This document shows positions 44,369-53,917 of a stretch of 64,000 bases of DNA, in pieces; within the stretch, counting starts at the first letter, position 1, and the number at the start of each line of letters is the position of its first letter. The translations under genes were made by a program, and so were the position numbers. This DNA is from JBGTCD01 sp041749015. GTDB lineage: Bacteria; Bacteroidota; Bacteroidia; Cytophagales; Cyclobacteriaceae. The notes beneath the pieces are model-generated. The model worked only from the letters and a program-made list of their open reading frames with translations. It did no database searches and was not told the origin of the DNA. The DNA lies in assembly GCA_041749015.1 (NCBI GenBank), contig JBGTCD010000039.1:1-64000 (forward strand). The letters run 5' to 3'.

Positions 44369-47299
44369 ATGAAAGTCTCTGCAACTAAACCTTTTCAGAT
44401 AATCTACTCCTTGTTTCAGCATGAGTATTTGGGATATTTATTTGAATCTTATGTCGTGCACGTAGACTCACTTGGAAAATTAACCTTTCAGCACCAGAAT
44501 ATTTCACCTCAAAATGCCGAGGAATTTGCCAAAGGCCTGGATGATACAGACTATGAATTAATCGACTTGATGGATTCAATGAGTCAGAACGCCATTGCGA
44601 AAAAATTTTCAAAAAAACCCATGAAAACCTTTGAGTTTTTTCTCAAAGTATATGACAAGCAAAAAGGTCAGGAACCACTACAACAAGAGATCGAAAGGTA
44701 TCTGGAAATCAAAAGGGCTGCGGTACTTGAGAAAATGAAAGGCAAGCGCATGTTTGAAATGGGCAATGACGGCGAGCCTGCCTGGAGGGAAATTGAAGTG
44801 ATGGAAAATAAAGCCACTATTCTCTTTCACTTCAGAAAAAATGAGGAAAACACCCATTATTTCCCTACGATTAAATACAATGATGTAAAGCTGGATTTTC
44901 AATACAAAGGCGCCTATATCATTTGTAAAAATCCGGCCTGGTTGGTTTTGGCTGGTAAGCTTTATAGTTTTGAAAAAGAGGTAGATGGCAAAAAACTACT
45001 GCCCTTCCTGAATAAGAAATTTATTGTAATCCCAAAAAATGTAGAGGAAACCTATTACAGCAAATTTGTGGCACCTCTGATTGCCTCTTTTGATGTATAT
45101 GCCAAGGGATTTGAGATTACCAGTGAAGACCATCGCCCTCAACCAATCATTAAAATTACCGGGGTCAATACCAATCCCACCCAGGAATCCTTATTTGGTA
45201 AATCCAATGATATTGATGACGGCAGTGGGTTTTTAGTGATGGAAATATCATTCCGATATGGCCAATTCATTTTCAAAGCTGAGGCCCCAGGCCCCATAAG
45301 TGTGAAAATGGAAAAAAGGGACGGTGATTATGTTTTCCACCGGGTAAAAAGAAATCTGAACTTTGAAAAAAATACAATAAAACGTTTGGTAGAAAGTGGC
45401 ATGCCATTCCGGCACGGGCGTGCAGCGCTGCCAAAAAGCAAGGCCATCAGCTGGCTCAATAGACACAAGGAAACGCTGGAGACCAAGGGATTGGAGTTCC
45501 AGCAGAAGGAGTCCAGTGGCAAGGAATATTTTTTGGGAAAATCCTCTATTGACATAGAAGTTAAGGAAAATATTGACTGGTTTGAAGTTAATGCCATCAT
45601 TAGATTTGGTGAATTTGAAATTCCCTTTAGGGAATTAAGAAAATACATTATCAATAAGAAAAGGGAATTCATCCTACCGGATGGCAAAATTGCTGTAATC
45701 CCCGAAGAATGGTTTGAAGAATATTCGGAGCTATTTGCCTTTATCAATGATGATTCCGGCACTGCCCAAGAATCCCGTTTGAAGAAGCACCACCTGGCCC
45801 TGGTGCAGGAACTTGAATCCGGCAATCTGGCCCGGGTCAGCATGGGTAAAAAGCTACAAAAGCTCAGGGATTTTGACCAGATAGAAAATTTTCCCATGCC
45901 TGAAGGATTTCAAGGAACCCTGCGGCCATACCAAACTGCCGGCTACAATTGGATGCGCTTTCTGGATGAGTACCGTTTTGGAGGATGCCTGGCAGATGAC
46001 ATGGGATTAGGTAAAACGGTCCAGGCATTAGCCTTACTTCAAGCACAAAAGGAAACTGGGAAGACAGGCACTTCCTTGTTGGTGATGCCCACCTCCCTGG
46101 TGTACAACTGGGAGATGGAGGCCAAGAAGTTCACGCCTGATTTAAAAGTTTTTTCTTATACTGGCACTTTCAGAGACAAGGATGTATCCAGGTTTAGTCA
46201 ATATGATTTGGTGCTTACCTCCTACGGTATCGTGCGGCTTGACATTGAAGAAATCAAATCCTTTTATTTCAACTATGTGATTCTTGATGAATCACAATCG
46301 ATTAAAAATCCCTCTTCGATCATAGCCAAGTCGGTAAGAAAATTAAAATCAAGACAGCGATTGATTCTCACGGGCACGCCCCTTGAAAACAGCACCCTTG
46401 ACCTCTGGTCACAAATGACATTTGTAAATCCTGGTCTATTAGGAAATCAGGCATTCTTCAAAAATGAGTTTTTAGTGCCTATTGAAAAGAAAAATGATTT
46501 TGAAAAAACTAAAAGACTGCACACCATCATCAAGCCATTTATTCTTAGGAGGCACAAATCACAGGTGGCCCGGGAGTTGCCCGAAAAGCTGGAAAATATC
46601 CATTATTGTGATATGACCGAAGCCCAGGAAAAAGTGTATGAAGAAGTTAAGTCACATTACAGAAATAAAATACTTGGCCTCATTGAATCTGATGGCATTG
46701 GAAAAACCCAGTTTGTACTCCTTCAGGGGTTGACCAAGCTGCGGCAGATTGCCAACCACCCTGCTTTGACCGAAGAGGATTATTCTGACGACTCCGGCAA
46801 AATGGAAGAAATCCTATCCATGATGGACAATGCCCTCGAGGAAGGCCATAAGATTTTGATTTTTAGCCAGTTTGTAAAGCACCTGAAAATTGTAGAAAAG
46901 CAGGTCAAGGAAAAGTCAATAAAATATGCCTATCTCGATGGCAGCACCAAAGACCGGAAAAAGGAGGTTGAACAATTCCAAAATGACCCTAAAACTACAG
47001 TTTTTCTGATCTCACTGAAGGCAGGCGGCTTAGGGCTCAACCTTACCAAGGCAGATTATGTATTCATCCTGGACCCCTGGTGGAATCCTGCAAGTGAGGC
47101 GCAGGCCGTAGACAGGGCCCATCGTATTGGTCAGGAAAATAAAGTATTCACCTATAAATTTATCACAAGAAATACGGTAGAAGAAAAAATCCTTGCCCTG
47201 CAGCAGCGCAAACTGCGACTGGCCAATGAGCTTATTGCAACAGAGCAAAGCTTTGTAAAAAGCCTTACAAAAGAGGACATCGAAGGGCTGCTGGATTAA
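44369..47299 (+). CDS. SNF2-family DEAD/DEAH-type helicase
   Basis: 976 residues. The N-terminal half (to about 500) is a beta-rich region with no family I can name. The Snf2 ATPase core begins near residue 515: motif I ADDMGLGKTVQALALL (K549), motif II LDESQSIKNP, motif III LTGTPLENSTLDLWSQ, motif V LISLKAGGLGLNLTKADY, motif VI ASEAQAVDRAHRIGQ. It translocates on DNA and probably remodels DNA-protein complexes, as bacterial Snf2/HepA relatives do. Its stop overlaps the convergent acyltransferase by 4 bp. Confidence 0.95.
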   Translation: MKVSATKPFQIIYSLFQHEYLGYLFESYVVHVDSLGKLTFQHQNISPQNAEEFAKGLDDTDYELIDLMDSMSQNAIAKKFSKKPMKTFEFFLKVYDKQKGQEPLQQEIERYLEIKRAAVLEKMKGKRMFEMGNDGEPAWREIEVMENKATILFHFRKNEENTHYFPTIKYNDVKLDFQYKGAYIICKNPAWLVLAGKLYSFEKEVDGKKLLPFLNKKFIVIPKNVEETYYSKFVAPLIASFDVYAKGFEITSEDHRPQPIIKITGVNTNPTQESLFGKSNDIDDGSGFLVMEISFRYGQFIFKAEAPGPISVKMEKRDGDYVFHRVKRNLNFEKNTIKRLVESGMPFRHGRAALPKSKAISWLNRHKETLETKGLEFQQKESSGKEYFLGKSSIDIEVKENIDWFEVNAIIRFGEFEIPFRELRKYIINKKREFILPDGKIAVIPEEWFEEYSELFAFINDDSGTAQESRLKKHHLALVQELESGNLARVSMGKKLQKLRDFDQIENFPMPEGFQGTLRPYQTAGYNWMRFLDEYRFGGCLADDMGLGKTVQALALLQAQKETGKTGTSLLVMPTSLVYNWEMEAKKFTPDLKVFSYTGTFRDKDVSRFSQYDLVLTSYGIVRLDIEEIKSFYFNYVILDESQSIKNPSSIIAKSVRKLKSRQRLILTGTPLENSTLDLWSQMTFVNPGLLGNQAFFKNEFLVPIEKKNDFEKTKRLHTIIKPFILRRHKSQVARELPEKLENIHYCDMTEAQEKVYEEVKSHYRNKILGLIESDGIGKTQFVLLQGLTKLRQIANHPALTEEDYSDDSGKMEEILSMMDNALEEGHKILIFSQFVKHLKIVEKQVKEKSIKYAYLDGSTKDRKKEVEQFQNDPKTTVFLISLKAGGLGLNLTKADYVFILDPWWNPASEAQAVDRAHRIGQENKVFTYKFITRNTVEEKILALQQRKLRLANELIATEQSFVKSLTKEDIEGLLD

Positions 47300-48156
47300 T
47301 CAGGAGGCGGAGTACCGCGCCTTTTCCACCGATTATGGCTCCAGAGCCACCCTTCCGGATCCGCTGTGATCAAATCCTGGAGGGAATCCGCAAATCTCCC
47401 CATAATATGGCCATCAGGAAGCTTTTTTGGATAAGGCGGCATGGCCAAAGGAATAAATTTTACCTGGTAATACCCTCTTCTCACTCTAACAGTATGAATA
47501 AAATAAACCGGCCTTTCAAGCACATTGATCAGCTTCTCAGTACCCAGGTAGAAGGCTGTTTTACGATTTAAAAAATCATGCCAGACCATGGGTGCTCTGC
47601 CGGGAGGCATTTGATCAGCAACAATAGAAAGAGAGGCATGCCGATCCTTTTCCCTGACAAGGGTCCTGACGATTTCATTTTTCGAAACCGGCTTGCCCCC
47701 AAATCTGGATCTTGTGTTAATCATAAGCCTGTCAAAAAATTTGATGGCAATGGGTTGGTATACTGCATCAATGGGCACTTTAAGATGCAGACATCCAGCC
47801 AGAAGTACCCATTCCCAATTAAAAGTATGGCTGGCCATTAATACTACATTTTCCTTATTTCGAAGTTGCTCAAAAAGGATTTCATTAGGCTCAAAATCAA
47901 CTCTTTTCATCAAGGCTTCCCTGGAAATGGTGATGCCTTTGATCGCTTCTACTCCAAACTGAGCCAGCCGCTTATAGAAACCCTTTGAAATCCTTCGGAG
48001 CTCATCATCAGATTTTTCAGGGAAGGACTGTTTTAAGTTGTTGAAAACTACTTTGCGGCGGTACCTATAAATATAATAGGTAAGCACGTACAGTATCCAG
48101 GCCACAACATAAAGTATTGGGAGGGGAATTCTGGAAAACAGCCTGATCGAAAACAT
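47296..48156 (-). CDS. LpxL/HtrB-type lysophospholipid/lipid A acyltransferase
   Basis: 286 residues with one N-terminal membrane helix. The HX4E acyltransferase motif is SHTFNWEW (H110, E115). Further motifs are IVADQMPPG and RPVYFIHTVRVRRGYYQVKF. By family it adds a secondary acyl chain to lipid A; Bacteroidota have such genes singly. No other lipid A gene is nearby. It is convergent with the SNF2 gene and divergent from the short-chain dehydrogenase. Confidence 0.88.
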   Translation of the reverse strand: MFSIRLFSRIPLPILYVVAWILYVLTYYIYRYRRKVVFNNLKQSFPEKSDDELRRISKGFYKRLAQFGVEAIKGITISREALMKRVDFEPNEILFEQLRNKENVVLMASHTFNWEWVLLAGCLHLKVPIDAVYQPIAIKFFDRLMINTRSRFGGKPVSKNEIVRTLVREKDRHASLSIVADQMPPGRAPMVWHDFLNRKTAFYLGTEKLINVLERPVYFIHTVRVRRGYYQVKFIPLAMPPYPKKLPDGHIMGRFADSLQDLITADPEGWLWSHNRWKRRGTPPPD

Positions 48157-48228
48157 ACCGGTGCAAAAATGATAAAATTCTCTGAGGGTAATCGGGTTTG
48201 TTTATAAATTGAGCAAAATTTTAAAAAG

Positions 48229-49035
48229 ATGAAGGATAAGGTAGTAGTCATCACGGGTGGCTCCTCAGGTATTGGCAGGGCTTTGGCCACTGAATTTGGA
48301 GCTAAGGGATCAAAAATTCTTATTACCGGTAGGAATGAATCCCAATTATCAGAAACCGTGCAATCTTTACAAAAGCAAGGCATTCAAATCCAGGGCTTTG
48401 TGGCTGATGTGAGTAAGGAAGAGGATAATAAAGCCATGGCAGAGGCCGCCATCAACCACTACGGCCGGATTGATATTCTGATCAATAATGCCGGTATTAC
48501 CATGCGGGCCCTTTTCGAAGATTGTGACCTGGAAGTCATCAAAAAAGTCATGGATATCAATTTCTATGGGGTCCTGTATGCTACCAAGTATTGTCTCCCG
48601 GAAATACTTAAAAATGAGGGCTCAGTAGTAGGCCTTTCTTCTATTGCTGGCTTCAGGGGTTTGCCTGGGCGCACCGGATATTCGGCCTCTAAATTTGCCC
48701 TGAATGGTTTCCTTGAGGTCCTGCGTACTGAAATGCTCAAAAGAAATGTCCATATTCTGACTGCTGCCCCCGGATTCACCGCTTCAAATATCCGGAAAAG
48801 GTCTTTGGTCAAAGATGGGTCGATCCAGGGAGAATCCCCACGTGATGAAGATAACATGATGACGGCTGAGGAATGTGCACGCCATATTTATAAGGCAGTG
48901 GTGAAACGAAAAAATATCATTGTGCTTACCCTCCAGGGTAAATTGGCGGTATTCCTTAATAAATGGCTCCCCGGACTCGCTGATAAGCTGGTGTACAAGA
49001 CTATGGCAAATGAGCCCGATTCGCCATTGAAGTAA
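48229..49035 (+). CDS. short-chain dehydrogenase/reductase
   Basis: 268 residues, classical SDR: NAD(P)-binding VVITGGSSGIGRALA, NNAGI near residue 90, catalytic Ser in LSSIAGFRGL and YSASK. The C terminus (ECARHIYKAVVKRKNIIVLT) fits membrane-associated SDRs that act on lipids. Substrate is unknown. Start ATG 48229 is preceded by an AT-rich leader. Confidence 0.92.
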   Translation: MKDKVVVITGGSSGIGRALATEFGAKGSKILITGRNESQLSETVQSLQKQGIQIQGFVADVSKEEDNKAMAEAAINHYGRIDILINNAGITMRALFEDCDLEVIKKVMDINFYGVLYATKYCLPEILKNEGSVVGLSSIAGFRGLPGRTGYSASKFALNGFLEVLRTEMLKRNVHILTAAPGFTASNIRKRSLVKDGSIQGESPRDEDNMMTAEECARHIYKAVVKRKNIIVLTLQGKLAVFLNKWLPGLADKLVYKTMANEPDSPLK

Positions 49036-49152
49036 CATAAAAGGACCTTTTCGCTCAAAATATTTTAACCATTTAAAAAAAATGGTCTGAATCTTGCTAT
49101 ATTTTAAACAATCGAGAGCATGGTTTATTGTTTAATCTAATCCCAGTCAATC

Positions 49153-49956
49153 ATGAGGATACCATTACTAATGTTTTCCATTTTATTCCTTCCGCTCTCG
49201 TTATTTTCTCAAAGGTTTTATGTCGAGGATGATGATCCGCCCAAATTACATACCAAAGAAAGCAGTATGGGGTATGTAAAAACAGGCGGTAAAGGGCTCA
49301 TGGGCCAGTACTTCGGGACAGCACACGGGTTTTCCGCCGAATATTTTTGGTTTTTGGGTCAGTCTAATGTTTCTATTGGCCTGGATGGGGCCTTTTCAGT
49401 ATATGGAAATGAAACCAACCAGGAACTGTATTATTTTGACAACAGTGAGTATGGCATGGTGGATGTAAATGTCATCAATGGCCTTAGTAATTTTGGTATC
49501 AACACCAGATTCCACCTCAAGAGAACCGGAATCATCAACCCCTACATCATTTCGCGGGTTGGCTATTCAATGTTTACAAGTAGTTTATATATTGAGGATC
49601 CTAGAGAGTCGCATACATCTAGCTGCCCTGTACCTTTAGAAAGCGAAATACTATTGTCATCCAGTGCCCCGGTATATTCTTTTGGCGCAGGCATTCAATT
49701 GGACATAGGAAAGTATTTTACCAGAAGACCTTCAGGAGTATTGCTTGATATCAGAACCCAGTTTATAACAGGCGCTCCGGTACGGTACATGAGTTTTCAG
49801 CCACCTGTTACCTTGCTGGATCATGCCCAGGACCTTTATATTGGTTTTGCCAGTGAAATTGAACCTGACCTGGTCCATGATTACCATGTAGGGTACACCT
49901 ATTCGTCTCCGATCCGGTTGATTGAAACCAAATTTCAGCTTTCCTTTAGATTTTAG
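49153..49956 (+). CDS. predicted outer-membrane beta-barrel protein
   Basis: 267 residues with a signal peptide ending LPLSLFSQ. Alternating hydrophobic and polar residues with many aromatic and glycine residues suggest a small barrel; the last residues TKFQLSFRF end in phenylalanine, the typical outer-membrane targeting signal. No family recognised. It is probably a single gene with its own terminator (49969-50000). Confidence 0.7.
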   Translation: MRIPLLMFSILFLPLSLFSQRFYVEDDDPPKLHTKESSMGYVKTGGKGLMGQYFGTAHGFSAEYFWFLGQSNVSIGLDGAFSVYGNETNQELYYFDNSEYGMVDVNVINGLSNFGINTRFHLKRTGIINPYIISRVGYSMFTSSLYIEDPRESHTSSCPVPLESEILLSSSAPVYSFGAGIQLDIGKYFTRRPSGVLLDIRTQFITGAPVRYMSFQPPVTLLDHAQDLYIGFASEIEPDLVHDYHVGYTYSSPIRLIETKFQLSFRF

Positions 49957-49968
49957 GGGAAGTCCTTG

Positions 49969-50000
49969 AATAAGGCCTGATGAATTTCAGGTCTTATTTT
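49969..50000. terminator. bidirectional-type hairpin between the 49153 gene and rfbA
   Basis: aataaggcctga (49969-49980) pairs with tcaggtcttatt (49987-49998) around a 6-base loop, with one G-U pair. On the plus strand it ends in ttatttt. The rfbA stop codon (49994-49996) lies in the right arm. Confidence 0.55.
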
Positions 50001-50854
50001 ACCATGTTTTTTAGATAAACCCCATATCCACTCTTCTCAAGAGGTTGAGCCAGACTCAGCACCTGTGCTTTGTCTATATAGCCCATCCTATAGGCCACCT
50101 CCTCGATACAGCCAATCTTGAGCCCCTGACGCTCCTCTATTACCTGGACGAAATTTCCGGCCTGCATTAATGAGGCAAAAGTACCAGTGTCTAACCAGGC
50201 AGTACCTCTGCCAATGATCCCAACCTGAAGTTTATCTTTACTCAGGTAAACTTTGTTAATATCGGTGATTTCATACTCTCCACGGGCGCTTGGCTTCAAT
50301 GACTTGGCGATGCTGACTACTTCATTGTCATAGAAATAAAGTCCCGGCACGGCAAAATTGGACTTGGGGTGCGCAGGCTTTTCTTCAATAGAAATGGCTT
50401 TAAGTTCCTGGTCAAATTCGACCACCCCATAACGTTGTGGATCTTGAACATGATAAGCAAAAACCACCCCGCCCTCAGGGTTGTTATGAGCTTGAAGCTG
50501 CTTGGCCAACCCACTGCCATAAAAAATATTATCCCCGAGAATCAGTGCCACCTTATCAGTTCCGATAAAATCCTCACCAATTACAAATGCCTGGGCCAGA
50601 CCATTGGGAACCTCCTGAACCGCATATTCAAAGGTGCAGCCCAAAGAACTGCCATTCCCAAGGAGTTTTTTGAATAAAGGCAGATCGTGGGGGGTGGAGA
50701 TGATCAAAACTTCTTTAATGCCTGCCATCATCAGGATGGAAAGTGGGTAGTAGATCATGGGTTTATCATAAACCGGCATGAGTTGCTTGCTCACGGCAAG
50801 TGTGAGCGGATGTAACCGGGTGCCTGACCCTCCCGCTAGAATAATTCCCTTCAT
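49994..50854 (-). CDS. rfbA: glucose-1-phosphate thymidylyltransferase
   Basis: 286 residues. It makes dTDP-glucose from glucose 1-phosphate and dTTP. Nucleotidyl-transfer motif GGSGTRLHPLT near residue 8, PMIYYPLSILM and the LGDNIFYGSGL metal region are present; the C terminus YLKNMVK is intact. It is the last gene of the operon ugd-uxs-galE-rfbB-rfbA, with a 4-bp overlap with rfbB. Confidence 0.97.
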   Translation of the reverse strand: MKGIILAGGSGTRLHPLTLAVSKQLMPVYDKPMIYYPLSILMMAGIKEVLIISTPHDLPLFKKLLGNGSSLGCTFEYAVQEVPNGLAQAFVIGEDFIGTDKVALILGDNIFYGSGLAKQLQAHNNPEGGVVFAYHVQDPQRYGVVEFDQELKAISIEEKPAHPKSNFAVPGLYFYDNEVVSIAKSLKPSARGEYEITDINKVYLSKDKLQVGIIGRGTAWLDTGTFASLMQAGNFVQVIEERQGLKIGCIEEVAYRMGYIDKAQVLSLAQPLEKSGYGVYLKNMVK

Positions 50855-51900
50855 GATTGGTACTGATTTTTATAATATGCCTGGTAAGCACCTGAGGTCA
50901 CCCGGTCCAGCCAGTCCTGATTAGCAAGATACCAATCCACCGTTCTTTCCAGACCTGCCTCAAACTGAAGGGAAGGTGACCATCCCAACTCTTTATGAAC
51001 TTTACCTGCATCAATGGCATATCGGTGGTCATGGCCTGCACGGTCCTTGACAAAATGTATTAGTTTCTCGGTGCTGCCTGGTTTTTTGTCCAGCTTCTGG
51101 TCCATTATCTTACAGAGCAGCTTGACGATATCAATATTTTTCCACTCATTGAATCCTCCAATATTATAGGTCGCTCCTATCTTACCCTTGTGGTAAATTA
51201 AGTCTATTGCTTTGGCATGATCTTCCACATAAAGCCAATCTCTGATATTTTCTCCCTTTCCATATACAGGAAGCGGCTTTTCATTGCATATATTATGGAT
51301 CATCAGTGGTAGCAGCTTTTCAGGGAACTGGTTGGGACCATAGTTATTAGAGCAATTACTGATCTTTACAGGCATGCCATAGGTATTGGCATAGGCTCTT
51401 ACAAAATGATCTGCTCCTGCCTTGGAGGCGGAGTAGGGTGACTGAGGATCATAAGGGGTCGTTTCAGTAAAAAACCCTGATGGTCCCAAAGACCCATAAA
51501 CCTCATCGGTAGAGATTTGATAAAAGACCTTATTTTCAAAATTTCCTTTCCAATGCTTTTTTGCAGCATTCAATAATACTACCGTACCGACGATGTTGGC
51601 CTGGAGAAAGGCCAGTGGGTTTGAAATACTCCTGTCAACATGAGATTCAGCAGCCAGGTGTATAACCCCCTCAAAACGGTATTTCTCAAAAAGGTCATTG
51701 ATCAATGATTCATCACAGATATCCCCTTTGATGAATCTGTAATTGGTTTTGTCCTCTATATCCCGCAGATTTTCAAGATTGCCCGCATAGGTCAGCAAGT
51801 CAAGATTCACCACCCTGAGATCAGGGTACTTGAGCACAAAAAGCCTTACTACATGGGATCCAATAAATCCCGCCCCTCCGGTTATCAGAATTGAATTCAT
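50851..51900 (-). CDS. rfbB: dTDP-glucose 4,6-dehydratase
   Basis: 349 residues from ATG 51900; the longer frame (to 51978) only reads back into galE. It makes dTDP-4-keto-6-deoxyglucose. NAD-binding ITGGAGFIGSHVV, HLAAESHVDRSI, STDEVYGSLG and SPYSASKAGADHF (Tyr/Lys pair) are all intact, with the TDEV acid residues expected for dehydratase activity. It overlaps galE by 4 bp and rfbA by 4 bp. rfbC and rfbD are absent, so the fate of the product is not shown. Confidence 0.97.
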   Translation of the reverse strand: MNSILITGGAGFIGSHVVRLFVLKYPDLRVVNLDLLTYAGNLENLRDIEDKTNYRFIKGDICDESLINDLFEKYRFEGVIHLAAESHVDRSISNPLAFLQANIVGTVVLLNAAKKHWKGNFENKVFYQISTDEVYGSLGPSGFFTETTPYDPQSPYSASKAGADHFVRAYANTYGMPVKISNCSNNYGPNQFPEKLLPLMIHNICNEKPLPVYGKGENIRDWLYVEDHAKAIDLIYHKGKIGATYNIGGFNEWKNIDIVKLLCKIMDQKLDKKPGSTEKLIHFVKDRAGHDHRYAIDAGKVHKELGWSPSLQFEAGLERTVDWYLANQDWLDRVTSGAYQAYYKNQYQS

Positions 51901-52922
51901 TTTATTTTTGTTGTTTGTGCCTGCTCCCAGACCCATGCCGAGCGCAGCATCTCTTCCAAAGTATGACGGGCCTTCCACCCCAAATGTTTTTCCGCCTTTC
52001 GGGTATCCGCATACACCGCTTCTACATCACCATCTCTCCGGGGGGCAATTTCGTGAGGAATAGGAATTCCTGTAGCCTTTTCAAAAGACTTGATCATTTG
52101 CAATACAGAATATCCTTCACCGGTTCCCAAATTATAGACTTCAAATGGTGCTTCCATTCTACCATGGATTTGTCTTTTCACGGCATCCACATGAGCCCCG
52201 GCGATATCCATGACGTGGATATAATCTCTTACGCATGAGCCATCGGAGGTATTATAATCATTGCCAAATACCTTGAGTACTTTCCGCTTTCCTGTGGCAG
52301 TTTCTGTGATATAGGGGATTAAATGATGGGGCTCACCTTGCTGCACCTCGCCAATTAGGGCTGAGTTATGAGCACCTATAGGATTAAAATATCTCAGGGA
52401 GATTGAATTGGAAGTGCCGGCCATAGCCGCATCCCTGATGATATCTTCACACAACTTTTTGGTATTGCCATACGGCGAAACAGCTGGTTTTACCGGTGCA
52501 GTTTCGCTTACCGGTAGTTGATCAGGATTGCCATACACGGTGCAGGAGGAAGAAAAGACCAGGAAGGGTACTCCATGATGCTCCATGACCTCCAGAAGAT
52601 TTATTGTAGACACCATGTTATTATAATAATACTTCAGCGGCTGGGCTACAGACTCTTGTACCTGTAAGAAAGCCGCAAAATGAATCACCCCTGCAAAGGG
52701 CCCTTGTTGTTTAAAAACTGCTTCCAAAGCTTCTTTTTCGCACATCTCAACCTCAATAAATGACAGGGTCTTTCCTGTAATTTCCTTTAATCGCTCCAGC
52801 ACCTGCAGGTCTGAATTCGAGAGGTTGTCAATGATTACAGGCTCAAAACCATTTTCCACCAAAGCCACCACGGTATGAGAACCGATGTATCCTAAACCCC
52901 CTGTTACTAATATTCTTGACAT
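51897..52922 (-). CDS. galE: UDP-glucose 4-epimerase
   Basis: 341 residues, extended SDR. It interconverts UDP-glucose and UDP-galactose. Motifs: VTGGLGYIGSHTVVAL, HFAAFLQVQESV, SSSCTVYG, SPYGNTKKLCED with the Tyr/Lys pair, and RYFNPIGAH. Begins 2 bp after the UXS gene stop and overlaps rfbB by 4 bp. Confidence 0.95.
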   Translation of the reverse strand: MSRILVTGGLGYIGSHTVVALVENGFEPVIIDNLSNSDLQVLERLKEITGKTLSFIEVEMCEKEALEAVFKQQGPFAGVIHFAAFLQVQESVAQPLKYYYNNMVSTINLLEVMEHHGVPFLVFSSSCTVYGNPDQLPVSETAPVKPAVSPYGNTKKLCEDIIRDAAMAGTSNSISLRYFNPIGAHNSALIGEVQQGEPHHLIPYITETATGKRKVLKVFGNDYNTSDGSCVRDYIHVMDIAGAHVDAVKRQIHGRMEAPFEVYNLGTGEGYSVLQMIKSFEKATGIPIPHEIAPRRDGDVEAVYADTRKAEKHLGWKARHTLEEMLRSAWVWEQAQTTKIK

Positions 52923-52924
52923 GG

Positions 52925-53917
52925 CTACCGATTGATATATTTTTCGAAATTATGATGCTCGGTTTGAAACCATTCCTCCCTGGGAAGCGATTTAAAATAA
53001 TCAAAGGTCAATTTCAGGCCTTCGGCTCGATTTACCTTAGGCTCCCAATTCAGTAGTTCACGGGCCAGGGTTATATCCGGCCTGCGCTGCATTGGGTCAT
53101 CCGTTGGAAGATCCCTATAAACTATTTTTTGTTTGGTGCCGGTCAGATTGATGATCTCTTCAGCGAACTGCAGGATCGCAATTTCATCAGGATTTCCAAT
53201 ATTCACCGGCAAGGCGTAATCACTTAAAAGCAGCTTTACGATGCCCTCCACCTGGTCATCGATATAGCAAAAAGAACGGGTCTGGCTGCCATCCCCAAAA
53301 ACTGTGATATCTTCTCCCCTTAATGCCTGTCCAATAAAAGCAGGCAAAGCGCGGCCATCGTTGAGCCTCATTCTGGGGCCATAGGTATTAAAAATCCTGA
53401 CAATGCGCGTTTCCAGGCCATGATAGGTATGATAGGCCATGGTGATGGCTTCCTGAAAGCGCTTTGCCTCATCATATACCCCTCTGGGACCAATAGGATT
53501 TACATTTCCATAATAAGATTCCTTTTGCGGGTGTACCAGTGGATCTCCATACACTTCGGAGGTGGAGGCAATCAGCATGCGCGCTTTCTTGGATCTTGCC
53601 AACCCCAACAGGTTATGGGTACCTAGAGAGCCTACCTTCAAAGTTTGTATAGGAATCTTTAAATAATCAATGGGGCTTGCAGGCGAGGCAAAGTGCAGAA
53701 TGTAATCAAGGGGTCCGGGAACATAGACAAATTTGGACACATCATGATGATAGAACTCAAAGCTTTCACTCTTAAACAAGTGCTCTATATTACGAAGAGC
53801 TCCGGTAATCAGGTTGTCCATTCCTATCACATGGTACCCGTCCTTATGGAACCGGTCGCATAAATGGGAGCCTAGAAATCCGGCTGCCCCGGTTATGAGT
53901 ATTCTTTTTTTACTCAT
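52925..53917 (-). CDS. uxs: UDP-glucuronate decarboxylase (UDP-xylose synthase)
   Basis: 330 residues. The family converts UDP-glucuronate, made by the adjacent ugd, to UDP-xylose. Characteristic segments: ITGAAGFLGSHLCDRF, HFASPASPIDYLKIPIQTLK, STSEVYGDP, GVYDEAKRFQEA with the Tyr/Lys pair, and RIFNTYGPRM. It overlaps ugd by 4 bp, which supports metabolic pairing. Distinguished from dTDP-glucose dehydratase by ASPASP and YDEAKR. Confidence 0.95.
   Translation of the reverse strand: MSKKRILITGAAGFLGSHLCDRFHKDGYHVIGMDNLITGALRNIEHLFKSESFEFYHHDVSKFVYVPGPLDYILHFASPASPIDYLKIPIQTLKVGSLGTHNLLGLARSKKARMLIASTSEVYGDPLVHPQKESYYGNVNPIGPRGVYDEAKRFQEAITMAYHTYHGLETRIVRIFNTYGPRMRLNDGRALPAFIGQALRGEDITVFGDGSQTRSFCYIDDQVEGIVKLLLSDYALPVNIGNPDEIAILQFAEEIINLTGTKQKIVYRDLPTDDPMQRRPDITLARELLNWEPKVNRAEGLKLTFDYFKSLPREEWFQTEHHNFEKYINR

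Noticed and set aside
51901..51978. N-terminal extension of rfbB
   Set aside because: The sequence is the antiphase reading of galE's end; the Rossmann motif begins right after ATG 51900.
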